Source: Pseudarthrobacter sp. W1I19 (GTDB taxonomy: Bacteria; Actinomycetota; Actinomycetes; Actinomycetales; Micrococcaceae). Taken from it: a stretch of DNA of 64,000 nucleotides. The notes under the pieces were generated by a model. That model made no database searches. It saw only the letters and a program-made list of their open reading frames with translations, and was not told the origin of the DNA. The stretch is taken from NCBI RefSeq assembly GCF_030817835.1, contig NZ_JAUSZR010000001.1, forward strand, positions 1,984,001 to 2,048,000, in the 5' to 3' direction. The position numbers and the translations under genes are program-made. Positions 18,320 to 26,998 of this stretch are shown in pieces (position 1 is the first letter of the stretch; every line of letters begins with the position of its first letter).

Positions 18320-18998
18320 AGGCTCGGACAGGGAAGGTTCCGAAATTCTTGATTTTCGGTGGTGCGGCCGTGAAGCGTGCCCCTTGCTCGGGTACGTTTC
18401 CGAGGTTCGTGAGGTGCTCGACTATGTGAATACCTGCAGCGAGCAAAAGCGTGTGGGCCGGCCTTTCACCGCTGGAATCCTTGTCGTCGATGTTTAGTGA
18501 GTCGATCCCAACGAGTGCAGCCCCCTCCTGGACCAGATGCCGTGCACCGTCTTCCGTGAGAAAAGGTGCGCCAACCCCATACTTCGGTGTGCCGAAAAGA
18601 CGATCCCAGCCGGTATAGAAGAGGACTGCTGCGCCCTTCAGGTCCCTATTCTGAAGCAAGGCAGAGGTTATGCCCCTTCCGGACTCGAATGGAACATGGA
18701 TCACCTCCGCTCGAAGGCCTACCAGGGTCTCCAAGTCTAAGGAGGCCAAGTCTCCTCCAGTTGCGAAGCAATGGAACGGACTATCCAAATACGTGCCCGT
18801 ATTGCCGATCATGGAGATCGTATCCAAGGTGAATTCCGTTCCAGGGGCGAATCGGGAGGGCGAATCCGCTCTGGAAAGGTAGGACTGAAATGTTGGGGCA
18901 GGAAGGCCCGGATAGGTGATGACGCCTTCTGCAATGGTGTGGCTCAAATCCACGATACGTCGGGTGTTCTTCGAAGCTGTCTGACGGGAGATTTCCAT
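18306..18998 (-). CDS. Cyclase family protein (kynurenine formamidase-like)
   Basis: A 230-residue protein. RRIVDLSHTIAEGVITYPGL at the N terminus and GNTGTYLDSPFHCFATGGDL match the cyclase family (metal-dependent hydrolases including kynurenine formamidase). The usual HTGTHxDxPxH is here NTGTYLDSPFH, a known variant that keeps the Asp and last His. ATG 18998 was chosen because homologues begin close to this point; the open frame continues upstream across the divergent promoter. The gene faces away from the GlxA-type regulator, which probably controls it. Confidence 0.75.
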   Translation of the reverse strand: MEISRQTASKNTRRIVDLSHTIAEGVITYPGLPAPTFQSYLSRADSPSRFAPGTEFTLDTISMIGNTGTYLDSPFHCFATGGDLASLDLETLVGLRAEVIHVPFESGRGITSALLQNRDLKGAAVLFYTGWDRLFGTPKYGVGAPFLTEDGARHLVQEGAALVGIDSLNIDDKDSSGERPAHTLLLAAGIHIVEHLTNLGNVPEQGARFTAAPPKIKNFGTFPVRAYAEL

Positions 18999-19101
18999 AC
19001 GTACGACCCTGTCAGGCGGGTTGAAGAAAAAGAATGGGCAGAATTGCTGCGTATCGAAACTATTCTGCCAAATTGTCTCCTTCACCTGTACAGTGATGGC
19101 C
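18999..19101. promoter_or_regulatory. Divergent promoter region, cyclase and GlxA-type regulator
   Basis: About 100 bp separate the divergent starts at 18998 (minus) and 19102 (plus). The region is A/T-richer than its surroundings (GAAGAAAAAGAATGG, CTATTCTGCCAAATTG) and must hold both promoters. No exact operator could be assigned. Confidence 0.45.
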
Positions 19102-20052
19102 ATGCACAACGTCGTGGCTCTGGCATTGCCGGGAGTAGTGGCCTTCGATCTCGCCATACCCGCCCAGGTATTCGGCCACCCAGACGAGCGGGAGCGGTAT
19201 TCATTCAGGGTGTGCGCCGCAGAGCCTGGTCTCGTTTCCACGACGACAGGCTACGCCATCCAAATAACCCATGGTCTTAACCTCCTTCGCGCTGCCGACA
19301 CGGTGGTTGTTCCGGGTTTCAGTCCGTTGGACGACCCTCCGGAGAAGGTGAGTAATGCGCTGCGTCAGGCCAGTCGTCGTGGAGCGCGAATCGTTTCCGT
19401 TTGCACGGGTGCGTTCGCTCTGGCAGCCGCAGGACTCCTGGATGGAAAACGCGCCACAACTCACTGGCGGAATGCTGAACGGCTGGCCGCGATGTATCCG
19501 TCGACGACCGTCGATGCCGGCGTGCTCTACGTAGATGGGGGCGGAGTTAGTACCAGCGCTGGTGTTGCCGCTGGCATAGATCTTTGCCTCCACCTGGTCA
19601 GAAACGATTTCGGAACCGAGGCTGCCAACAGAATTGCCCGCCGCATGGTAGTTGCGCCCCACAGGGAAGGCGGACAGGCTCAGTTCATCGACAATCCTGT
19701 CGCTGCCCCGATCGGACTCTTCGGAGCGACCTGCGTGTGGGCTCAGAAGAACCTCTCCAAGCCCATATCGGTCGCAGATTTGGCTGATCATGCCGGATGG
19801 GCACCCAGCACGTTTGCCCGCCGGTTCCTGGCGGAAGCGGGCGTGACACCGCTGAAGTGGCTAACCGGGCAACGAATGGCGGAGGCCCGAAGACTCCTTG
19901 AAACTAGTGACCTGACCGTCGAAGCCATTGCCCACCGTTGTGGCCTCGGGACTTCGACGAACATGCGGCTGCATTTCATGCGCGAACTTTCAATGACTCC
20001 CACCAACTACCGACGACTGTACCGTCCGAATCCGGCCCGCGTCCGACCTTAG
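19102..20052 (+). CDS. GlxA-type transcription regulator (DJ-1 domain plus AraC HTH)
   Basis: A 316-residue regulator. Residues 1-185 form a DJ-1/PfpI-like domain (MHNVVALALPGVVAFDLAIP, and IVSVCTGAFALAAAGLLDGK with the elbow Cys). The C-terminal 110 residues are a two-helix-turn-helix AraC domain (ISVADLADHAGWAPSTFARR, LTVEAIAHRCGLGTSTNMR). ATG 19102 gives the family-standard start; ATG 19096 is two codons upstream. It probably regulates the divergent cyclase and DJ-1 genes. A 211-bp internal piece (19567-19777) recurs inverted at 60627-60837. Confidence 0.8.
   Translation: MHNVVALALPGVVAFDLAIPAQVFGHPDERERYSFRVCAAEPGLVSTTTGYAIQITHGLNLLRAADTVVVPGFSPLDDPPEKVSNALRQASRRGARIVSVCTGAFALAAAGLLDGKRATTHWRNAERLAAMYPSTTVDAGVLYVDGGGVSTSAGVAAGIDLCLHLVRNDFGTEAANRIARRMVVAPHREGGQAQFIDNPVAAPIGLFGATCVWAQKNLSKPISVADLADHAGWAPSTFARRFLAEAGVTPLKWLTGQRMAEARRLLETSDLTVEAIAHRCGLGTSTNMRLHFMRELSMTPTNYRRLYRPNPARVRP
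19567..19777 (+). repeat. 211-bp duplicated segment, copy 1
   Basis: This internal part of the GlxA-type gene recurs on the opposite strand at 60627-60837 with one difference by eye (T at 19653, a synonymous Val codon change). Homology stops abruptly at both ends. Confidence 0.85.
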
Positions 20053-20394
20053 TCCCGCCGGTGCTGTCCGCGCGGAAGTTGCCCGTACTTGATTCATGGC
20101 CATTACCGCCACCTCCTCAGCCTCGAGAAGGCCCAACTGTCCTCGGCCTTGAGAAAAGATGGCCTTGGTGTCCCAGACTATGGTCCATAATGCGCATGGA
20201 TGACCTCTTGTCAATTCGTGCGATATTGACAAACGTCGAGTCTGCTCGCTTGTCGTAAACGGGATGCCGGTGGTGACATCGTGTCCACGCCGTGTCCAAC
20301 AAACCTGGGGCACCGCCATCCGTATGTAGTCGGCCCCTTTACGGTGGAATGTATTCGGTGGGTGCACGACTAAATCAAACAGGTCCCCTGCAGT
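20053..20394. other. Intergenic stretch between convergent regulators
   Basis: No gene was seen. It contains a 25-bp dyad at 20208-20232: TTGTCAAT, nine bases, ATTGACAA. This could be a repressor operator left without a gene. Confidence 0.4.
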
Positions 20395-21345
20395 TCAGAG
20401 TTCCCCCGCTCCAAGCTCAATTTTCGCTGGTTCTGCCCCGGTTGTATAAGCCGCGGCAGCCCGGTGAAGGGCAGCGGATACGGCCAATATAGCAGGGCGT
20501 CGACGGGAGGCTTCCCGGGCTGCGAGAAGAATCTTCCGGTTCTGCATTCCGGAGGTGGGGAACCGGCGAATCGTGGTCGACGCACCGACGAGTGAGAGTC
20601 CGGGAAGGACAGCGACGGCCAGTCCGGCCTCGACAAACCGCAAGTGAACTGAAACATCTTCGGAGGAGCAGATAACCTTGGGCTCGAAGCCCGCCTTCCG
20701 GCAGTGGTTAGTTAGCCATGCCCGGGAAGCCGAGTCTACGGTCTCCACCGCCCAGCGGGCATCCGCCAGCTGAGCGATCAAATCCTGGCCCGGGTCCAGG
20801 CCTCCGGCGATGGCCGCGTCCATGACGAGCCATAGTGAATCGTCCATGATCGTAGTGACCGCGATCCCCGGCAGGGTCGGCAGGGGCAGGCCGGGGAAAG
20901 ATTCGGCGATAACAAGATCGTATTCGGAGGAGGCCAGAGAAGGCAGGGTGGCCTCCGGTTCACCTTGCTCAAACTCGACGGTCAGCTGCGGGTGCAGGCG
21001 GCGCAGTTCCGTCAGGGCGTCGGGAATTATCGTCAGCGCCGCGGACTGGAAGGCTGCGACCTTGACCACGCCCAGCGGCTGGGTCATGGAGGTGGACACG
21101 TCCGCCTCTGCCCTTTCGAGTAGGTCCAGGATCTGCTCGGCGTGGGCGACGAGGATCAGCCCCTGCGGGGTCAGCTGCAGACGGCGCCCGGAAGGCTCGA
21201 CAAGGGGGACGCCAATTTCCTTTTCCAGTAGACGGACCTGCTGCGACACAGCTGACGTACTGTAAGACAACGCGGCGGCCACAGCAGAGAGCGTCTTACG
21301 GTGATGCAACTCCAGCAAGACCTTGAGCCGGACTACGTTCAGCAC
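20395..21345 (-). CDS. LysR family transcription regulator
   Basis: A 316-residue LysR-type regulator. The N-terminal winged HTH (LKVLLELHHRKTLSAVAAAL, SYSTSAVSQQVRLLEKEIGV) is followed by a type 2 periplasmic-binding-like effector domain. It is the last gene of the minus-strand run with RidA, M20 peptidase and diaminopropionate ammonia-lyase. It probably controls this operon and the divergent M24/aminotransferase/ThDP operon through the 24225-24511 intergenic region. Confidence 0.85.
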   Translation of the reverse strand: MLNVVRLKVLLELHHRKTLSAVAAALSYSTSAVSQQVRLLEKEIGVPLVEPSGRRLQLTPQGLILVAHAEQILDLLERAEADVSTSMTQPLGVVKVAAFQSAALTIIPDALTELRRLHPQLTVEFEQGEPEATLPSLASSEYDLVIAESFPGLPLPTLPGIAVTTIMDDSLWLVMDAAIAGGLDPGQDLIAQLADARWAVETVDSASRAWLTNHCRKAGFEPKVICSSEDVSVHLRFVEAGLAVAVLPGLSLVGASTTIRRFPTSGMQNRKILLAAREASRRRPAILAVSAALHRAAAAYTTGAEPAKIELGAGEL

Positions 21346-21387
21346 TTCTGTCCTCTCCGCCGCCTTAATTTAGAGACTATGCCCTGG

Positions 21388-21870
21388 TCACGGAAACTCT
21401 ACGATAATCTCCACCTCGACTGGTGCATCCAAAGGCAGTTCCGCTACGCCAACGGCCGAGCGGGCGTGCTCGCCGCGGGTCCCGAACAGCGCCAGCAGCA
21501 GCTCGCTGGCGCCGTTGACCACGGCGGGCTGGCCGTTGAAGCCTGGGGCAGAGGCGACGAACCCGGTGACTTTGAGAATCCGGGCATGGTCCAGGTCGCC
21601 CAGGCCTCCTGCCGCGGCCAGCGCGTTCAGAACGCACGTCCTCGCAAGGTCGGCCGCCGTCTCAACGGAGACTTGCGATCCAACCTTGCCCCCGGTCGCC
21701 ATCTTCCCCTCGAGGAGGGGGAGCTGTCCCGAAGTGTAGACGATGTTTCCGGCCCGGGCGGCCGGTATGTACGGAGCGGCGGAGGCGGGTACTTCAGGGA
21801 GTTCCAACCCGAGTTCGGCGAGTCGTCCCCGGAGTGCTCTATGGGACAGGGAGGTGGTCTGGGCAGTCAT
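21388..21870 (-). CDS. RidA family protein
   Basis: A 160-residue member of the RidA/YjgF/UK114 family. GNIVYTSGQLPLLEGKMATG, ARTCVLNALAAAGGLGDLDH and HARSAVGVAELPLDAPVEVE are the diagnostic blocks. The usual imine-binding Arg is replaced in part: the segment around ELLLALFGTRGEHARSAVGV resembles the subgroup with a longer N terminus. RidA proteins hydrolyse reactive enamines and imines such as 2-aminoacrylate, which fits the ammonia-lyase in the same operon. Confidence 0.85.
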   Translation of the reverse strand: MTAQTTSLSHRALRGRLAELGLELPEVPASAAPYIPAARAGNIVYTSGQLPLLEGKMATGGKVGSQVSVETAADLARTCVLNALAAAGGLGDLDHARILKVTGFVASAPGFNGQPAVVNGASELLLALFGTRGEHARSAVGVAELPLDAPVEVEIIVEFP

Positions 21871-21891
21871 TAATATCCTTCGAAGGTGTGG

Positions 21892-23073
21892 TTAGAGGCA
21901 GAAATCGGCGGCAGTGTCGGCAAGGATTTGGCTGACCCTCTTCAATGAAGCAAGGTCGACCCATTCCGTGGCGGCGTGGGCCCCGCCGCCGTCTACGCCG
22001 AAGAGGAGCCCGGGAATCCCGGCTTCGAGCATGAGGGCAGCATCGGTCCAGAACGCCTCGCCCCGGAGGGGGGCGGGATGCCCAGTGACGGCCCCCGCAG
22101 CGGCGGCTACCGCACGGACAATGGGGGAGTCGGAAGGGACCTCGAATGCTTGGCGTTCCAAGCCCGCGGCCAGTGTGTAACTGAAGTCGGGGTCGGATGC
22201 CGCGATGGCATCGAGGATGTGCCGCAACTCAGCCTCTACGGCTGCGGCATTTTCCCCCGGCACCGTGCGTCGTTCGAGCGAGACGGTACAAGCTGCAGGG
22301 TAGCTGGAGAGCTCTTCCCCGCCGCGGATGAGCGAGGCATGGATGCTCCCCGTCCCTAGAACCGGGTGAGCGGGTCCCCTAAGCAACGCGTGGCTGAGTT
22401 CCTCAAGACCGGTAAGGAATCTTCCGGCCTTTGCAATGGCATCGATTCCCAGATCAGGGCGGGAACCGTGGGCGGCAGTACCTTGGATGGTGACATCGAA
22501 CCATACGAATCCACGGTGGGCGATGACGATGTCCTCATGCGTGGGTTCGGAGACGATCGCGGCATCGGCCCTGAAATGCCGGAGGACCTCCTCAGTGCCG
22601 GCGCTGCCGAATTCCTCATCGGCCACGAGGGCAAGGATGATGTCGCCCGAATGCTGGCGGGTCGCCGCATCTGCGGCGGCGACCATCATCGCTGCAATCC
22701 CAGCCTTCATATCGAAAGTCCCGCGGCCATACATGCGTCCGGCCTCCAGCCGGGGCTCAAGTGGATCCCCGTCATAGCCTGCAAGAGTGACGGTGTCGAG
22801 GTGGCCGTTGAACATCAGGCTCTTGCCTCCGCCCGTGCCCGCCGCGACGGCAACGATGGAGGGGCGCCCGAACACGGCTTCGAGACGGGTCACGATGAAA
22901 CCCCGTTTCTCCAGCCAGGTGGCAGTGAAGGCGGCAAGGGCTGTTTCTCCAGCCGCACCGGGAACAAGGTCCGGGTTTACGGAATTGATCCTAACGAGTT
23001 GCTGCAGGAGCGCTACCGGGTCCTCCAGCGCGCAGGGCAAGGTTTCGGTCTTCACTTTTTTCGATGCTTCCAT
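21892..23073 (-). CDS. M20 family metallopeptidase (ArgE/DapE-like)
   Basis: A 393-residue zinc amidohydrolase of the M20 family. The metal site is seen in MFNGHLDTVTLAGYDGDP (His, Asp), GRGTFDMKAG and LVADEEFGSAGTEE (catalytic Glu-Glu), with the dimerisation domain between about 180 and 290. ATG 23073 (MEASKKVKTE) follows AAAGG at nine bases. An ATG at 23091 would overlap the upstream gene by four bases. In E. coli a comparable peptidase (ygeY) lies next to diaminopropionate ammonia-lyase (ygeX). Deacylation of an N-acylated diamino acid is the inferred role. Confidence 0.8.
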   Translation of the reverse strand: MEASKKVKTETLPCALEDPVALLQQLVRINSVNPDLVPGAAGETALAAFTATWLEKRGFIVTRLEAVFGRPSIVAVAAGTGGGKSLMFNGHLDTVTLAGYDGDPLEPRLEAGRMYGRGTFDMKAGIAAMMVAAADAATRQHSGDIILALVADEEFGSAGTEEVLRHFRADAAIVSEPTHEDIVIAHRGFVWFDVTIQGTAAHGSRPDLGIDAIAKAGRFLTGLEELSHALLRGPAHPVLGTGSIHASLIRGGEELSSYPAACTVSLERRTVPGENAAAVEAELRHILDAIAASDPDFSYTLAAGLERQAFEVPSDSPIVRAVAAAAGAVTGHPAPLRGEAFWTDAALMLEAGIPGLLFGVDGGGAHAATEWVDLASLKRVSQILADTAADFCL

Positions 23074-23087
23074 GGGGAGTAAACCTT

Positions 23088-24224
23088 TCATCGGAGCGGA
23101 TTCGCGGCCAAGCCTTCGGTACTGACCAGGACAATCACAGAAGTTTCGTGGAGGCTCATCTGCTGTCGCCGTTCCGGACTCGCCAAGGCGGATCGCACGC
23201 CGGCCAAGGTCGCAGCACCGCATGGGCCGACGTCCTGCCCCAAGCGCCGCAGATCCAGGACTGCTTGGCGACAGTCGGCCTCGGAGACGCTGACAGCGGC
23301 ATCTATCCCTGCCATGAGCGCCGGCCAACCCAGCTCCGAAGGCGTGCCGCAATTGAGCCCTGACATGATGGACGGGTAAGAGGTATCCACCACTACCGGT
23401 TTTCCCGCTTGCAGGGACTGCGCTATGCAAGCGGCCGTATTGGGCTCGGTACTCAGCAGTGCCGGGGCCGCATTTCCGGCGCTTCGGTAGTGCTCCACCA
23501 GTGCCTGAGCGAGGGAACCGACACCCACAGGGCAGACGACCAGATCCGGACCGGTCGCGTGTTGCTCTTGGAGTGCGTCGTCGATCTCGCCGAACAATGT
23601 GCCGTATCCGTCAACAATCCATTGCGGGACCTCCATATAGCCTTGCCAAGCGGTGTCCTGAATCAGTACATCGAACGCTTCGCCCTCCGTGGATTCGGCC
23701 GCTAGGGTGACGACGTTGTCGTAGGTAATGTCGGTTTCAATCAGGGCTGCGCCTTCACTCCGGATGCCATCTATAGCGGACGAGCTGAGTCCAGCCGGAA
23801 TGTAGATCCGCGCTGACAAACCCAACAAACCTGCCATTCGGGCCACTGCACGGCCGTGGTTGCCATCCGTGGCCGACACGAGCACCGGCAATTCTGCAAC
23901 CCCCACGCTGGTACGGATGAATTCCTTGAGCCGGGGGACAGTCATGCCATCGGGGTCCAAGTTGTAGCGCTGGCACAATGCCCTGCAAACCGCCCACGAC
24001 GCCCCAAGAATCTTGAAGGCGGGCAGACCCAACCTGTTGGATTCATCCTTAAGCAGGACGCGGGCCACCCCAAGCTCATTGGCGAGCGAAGGCAGATCAA
24101 CAAGGGGTGTAGGCGTGTACCCGTGAAGACTGCGGTGAAATGACAAGGCAGATTCAGGCGTTGCCGTTTGCCAGGAGCGGGCGGAGGGATTCGAGTACCA
24201 ATAGCTGGTCTGCGGAAGAAGCAT
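23088..24224 (-). CDS. Diaminopropionate ammonia-lyase-like PLP enzyme
   Basis: A 378-residue fold type II PLP enzyme. The PLP lysine is K71 in LGLPAFKILGASWAV, the same AFKxLGA context as diaminopropionate ammonia-lyase. SATDGNHGRAVARMAGLLGL and CPVGVGSLAQALVEHYR are the substrate and phosphate-binding loops. The enzyme releases ammonia and pyruvate from 2,3-diaminopropionate, or acts on related beta-substituted amino acids. ATG 24224 (MLLPQTSYWY) gives the family length. It is first in the operon with the M20 peptidase (15 bp apart), RidA and LysR genes. Confidence 0.75.
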   Translation of the reverse strand: MLLPQTSYWYSNPSARSWQTATPESALSFHRSLHGYTPTPLVDLPSLANELGVARVLLKDESNRLGLPAFKILGASWAVCRALCQRYNLDPDGMTVPRLKEFIRTSVGVAELPVLVSATDGNHGRAVARMAGLLGLSARIYIPAGLSSSAIDGIRSEGAALIETDITYDNVVTLAAESTEGEAFDVLIQDTAWQGYMEVPQWIVDGYGTLFGEIDDALQEQHATGPDLVVCPVGVGSLAQALVEHYRSAGNAAPALLSTEPNTAACIAQSLQAGKPVVVDTSYPSIMSGLNCGTPSELGWPALMAGIDAAVSVSEADCRQAVLDLRRLGQDVGPCGAATLAGVRSALASPERRQQMSLHETSVIVLVSTEGLAANPLR

Positions 24225-24511
24225 GCACCCATCCTCCGACAAAGAAATGCAAACTAAAAGTGATGATTTGTGGCCTATTCCCTCCATTTTTTCTTCAAGG
24301 TGATTGTCTACCTTTGCTTAAAGTTGATGGCCACATTTGACCGCTTTTTGTTTATTTCTTCCTGAGGGAGACTTGATGCGGTGACGGGCCCCAGGGCGCG
24401 GTCAGCTTTCAGATGCTGGGCCGGGCCACGCTAGGTCCGGGCCAGTCCAAAGCCGGGCCTCCAATGACGACACTTGGCCCATACGCCATAACATCTAGGA
24501 GCAACCAACGG
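24225..24511. promoter_or_regulatory. Divergent promoter region of the amino-compound cluster
   Basis: This 287-bp gap separates divergent operons and is clearly A/T-rich in its left half (TTTTTGTTTATTTCTTCC at about 24343-24361). It should carry both promoters and the LysR site. An AGGAGC ribosome binding site at 24497-24502 serves the plus-strand gene. Confidence 0.45.
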
Positions 24512-25759
24512 ATGCGAAAAAACCATATCCCCGACCACATAGCGTGGACCGGCGCCCTGCACAACGGGACGCGTCCTGTACCTTCCGAACTTTTCACTCC
24601 GCCGAGGCGCGGCTTTCCAGTTTCGGAATTCCAAGAGCGATTGGCGCGCGCGCAGCTGTTGATGACACAGGCCGGCTTGGACGCACTGCTAATCACGACA
24701 GAAGCTGAATTCCGCTATTTCACGGGCTTCCTGTCGCAGTTCTGGCAAAGCCCGACTCGCCCGTGGTTCCTTCTGGTACCAGCCAACGGGCGGCCAACAG
24801 CAGTGGTTCCGGGAATCGGATACCCCCCGGTGGCGGAGACTTGGATCGATGACGTCCGGTCCTGGACTTCACCGCAGCCCGAGGACGAAGGCGTCTCGTT
24901 GCTTGCCGCGACCATGCACGAAATTCTGGGAGATCGCTCCCGGGTGGGCGTGCCGATGGGCCCCGAAACGACGTTGCGCATGCCGCTGGCGGACTACAAC
25001 CGGCTCTGCGGCATGCTGCAGGGCTTCAGTTTCCACGATGCCACCGACATCGTGAAGTCCCTGCGGATGGTCAAATCAGAGGCGGAAATCGAAAAGATTG
25101 CCCACGTCTGCCGCATCGCTTCCGATGTCTTCGACTTGATTCCCGGCATCGCGGCTGCCGGGCAGCCACTCATCGAAACCTTTCGTGCAGTCAAGATTGA
25201 GCTGTTGAAGCGGGGCGCGGACGATGTTCCATATCTTGTTGGTGCGGCTGCCCCCGGGGGATACGACAATGTCATCTCCCCTCCGGGAGACCGTCCGTTG
25301 ACCGAAGGTGACGTGCTGATGATCGACACGGGCACGGTCTACGACGGCTACTTCTGCGATTTTGATCGCAACTATGCAATTGGCTCGGCTGACCGCGCGT
25401 CGGCCCATGCATACTCCACACTCTTCGAGGCCACCAATGCTGCCCTGGACATTGCCCGTCCCGGCGTGACGTCTGGCGATCTCTTCCGCGCGATGCAAAA
25501 CGTCATTGTCGGGAACGGTTACGCCTGTGGAAATGTTGGGCGTCTAGGTCATGGGCTCGGCATGCACCTGACCGAATGGCCTTCGCACACCAATACGGAT
25601 GAGACGGTCCTCCTTCCTGGCATGGTACTGACTCTTGAACCCTCATTGGACATAAATCCCGGCCAGGGCATGGTACACGAGGAAAACTTCGTGCTTCGCG
25701 AAAATGGGCCCCAGCTCTTGAGTCGCCGCGCCCCTGAGCAACTTCCTGAGGTGCATTGA
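24512..25759 (+). CDS. M24 family metallopeptidase (Xaa-Pro peptidase/ectoine hydrolase-like)
   Basis: A 415-residue pita-bread enzyme. Metal ligands are visible: Asp in MIDTGTVYDGYFCDFD (two Asp), His in GRLGHGLGMHLTEWP, and Glu in VLTLEPSLDINPG and MVHEENFVLRE. The N-terminal creatinase-like domain occupies about the first 170 residues. The family includes Xaa-Pro aminopeptidases, creatinase and the ectoine hydrolase DoeA, all of which cut C-N bonds. Its pairing with an M20 deacylase recalls the doeA-doeB pair, but ectoine itself is not indicated. ATG 24512 was chosen for its AGGAGC site; the frame is open to 24413. Confidence 0.75.
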   Translation: MRKNHIPDHIAWTGALHNGTRPVPSELFTPPRRGFPVSEFQERLARAQLLMTQAGLDALLITTEAEFRYFTGFLSQFWQSPTRPWFLLVPANGRPTAVVPGIGYPPVAETWIDDVRSWTSPQPEDEGVSLLAATMHEILGDRSRVGVPMGPETTLRMPLADYNRLCGMLQGFSFHDATDIVKSLRMVKSEAEIEKIAHVCRIASDVFDLIPGIAAAGQPLIETFRAVKIELLKRGADDVPYLVGAAAPGGYDNVISPPGDRPLTEGDVLMIDTGTVYDGYFCDFDRNYAIGSADRASAHAYSTLFEATNAALDIARPGVTSGDLFRAMQNVIVGNGYACGNVGRLGHGLGMHLTEWPSHTNTDETVLLPGMVLTLEPSLDINPGQGMVHEENFVLRENGPQLLSRRAPEQLPEVH

Positions 25760-25897
25760 GATAGCCGGATCCTTTTTCGCACCTCTCTTGCCAGCGCAGC
25801 GGGACGCCGCGCATCCCTATGGGCAAAGAGGCCCCTTTCAGGATCGCGCCCATAACAGCCACAGTATCCCTTAGCTCCGGCCTACTAGGAGAACTCC

Positions 25898-26983
25898 ATG
25901 ACCATCCCGCACCGCGCCGGGCTTGAAAACTTTCCACCCTACCGCCAGGGAAAGGCACCCACCGGCATCGACGGCCTGAAGGCTTTCAAACTCTCCTCCA
26001 ACGAGAATCCATACCCGCCACTGCCGTCCGTAACTGCGGCAGTGATTGATGCCGTGGCAAACATAAATCTCTACCCGGAAATCGCCGCCGAGGATCTCAC
26101 CCACGCCATCGCCCACCGATGGGCGGTCTCACCGGAGAACATTGCACTCGGCGCCGGATCCGTTGAAGTCGCCAGTCAAATCATCCACGCCATAACAAAC
26201 CCGGGCGACAAGGTGATGTTCCCCTGGCGATCCTTTGAGGCGTACCCGCTTCTGGCGACCGTGGCCGGCGCGACACCGCAGCCCATTCCGCTGGCAGCCG
26301 ATGGCAGTCACGATCTGGCCGCAATGGCGGCAGCTGTCACCCGAAAAACCAAAGTCATCTTCATTTGCAACCCGAACAACCCCACCGGCTCAGTACTCAG
26401 CGCAACTGCAGTTGAAACCTTCGTCCAGTCCATACCTTCGGATGTCGTTGTCGTGCTTGACGAGGCCTATGTCCACTTCAATTGCGACCCTGCTACGGCC
26501 GTGGGCGTCGACATGTTCCGCAAATACCCCAACGTCGCAGTTCTGCACACCTTCTCCAAGGCATACGGGCTCGCCGGGCTGCGCCTTGGCTATGCCATCG
26601 CGGCACCGGACCTGATCACCACCCTTCGAAAAGTCGCTGTCCCGTTTGCCGTCACGGCACTGGCCCAACAGGCCGGGGTGGCATCCCTGCAAGCCGAAAA
26701 CGAGCTTCAGGAGCGGATCGACATCCTCGTCACCGAACGCCGACGCGTGCACGCTGCCTTGCTGGACGCCGGACTACCCGTCCTGCAATCCGAGGCCAAC
26801 TTCCTGTGGCTCGACAGCCGGGACCGGACCGGCGCCCTGACCGCCCTATTTGAAGAGAACGCCCTGTCTGTGCGCGCCTTTCCAGAAGAAGGCATCCGTA
26901 TCACTATCGGTACTCCCGAAGCCAATAACAGGATTCTGGACGTAGCCCGACAGGCAGCCGCCGTGCTGGCCCGACAGCCCTGA
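25898..26983 (+). CDS. Histidinol-phosphate-type aminotransferase (class I/II)
   Basis: A 361-residue PLP aminotransferase of the HisC-like group. FKLSSNENPYPPLPSVTAAV, IFICNPNNPTGSVL and LDEAYVHF are typical. The PLP lysine is K221 in LHTFSKAYGLAGLRLGY, and the phosphate-anchoring Arg falls in that block. The context is catabolic rather than histidine biosynthesis: the M24 gene lies 138 bp upstream and a ThDP enzyme starts 15 bp downstream. Transamination of a side-chain or alpha-amino group to give a 2-oxo acid for the ThDP enzyme is the simplest reading. Confidence 0.8.
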   Translation: MTIPHRAGLENFPPYRQGKAPTGIDGLKAFKLSSNENPYPPLPSVTAAVIDAVANINLYPEIAAEDLTHAIAHRWAVSPENIALGAGSVEVASQIIHAITNPGDKVMFPWRSFEAYPLLATVAGATPQPIPLAADGSHDLAAMAAAVTRKTKVIFICNPNNPTGSVLSATAVETFVQSIPSDVVVVLDEAYVHFNCDPATAVGVDMFRKYPNVAVLHTFSKAYGLAGLRLGYAIAAPDLITTLRKVAVPFAVTALAQQAGVASLQAENELQERIDILVTERRRVHAALLDAGLPVLQSEANFLWLDSRDRTGALTALFEENALSVRAFPEEGIRITIGTPEANNRILDVARQAAAVLARQP

Positions 26984-26998
26984 CCTTAAGGAACCCAC

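Noticed and set aside
25898..26983. Histidine biosynthesis gene hisC
   Set aside because: The sequence is HisC-like, but no other his gene is near and the operon is catabolic in content.
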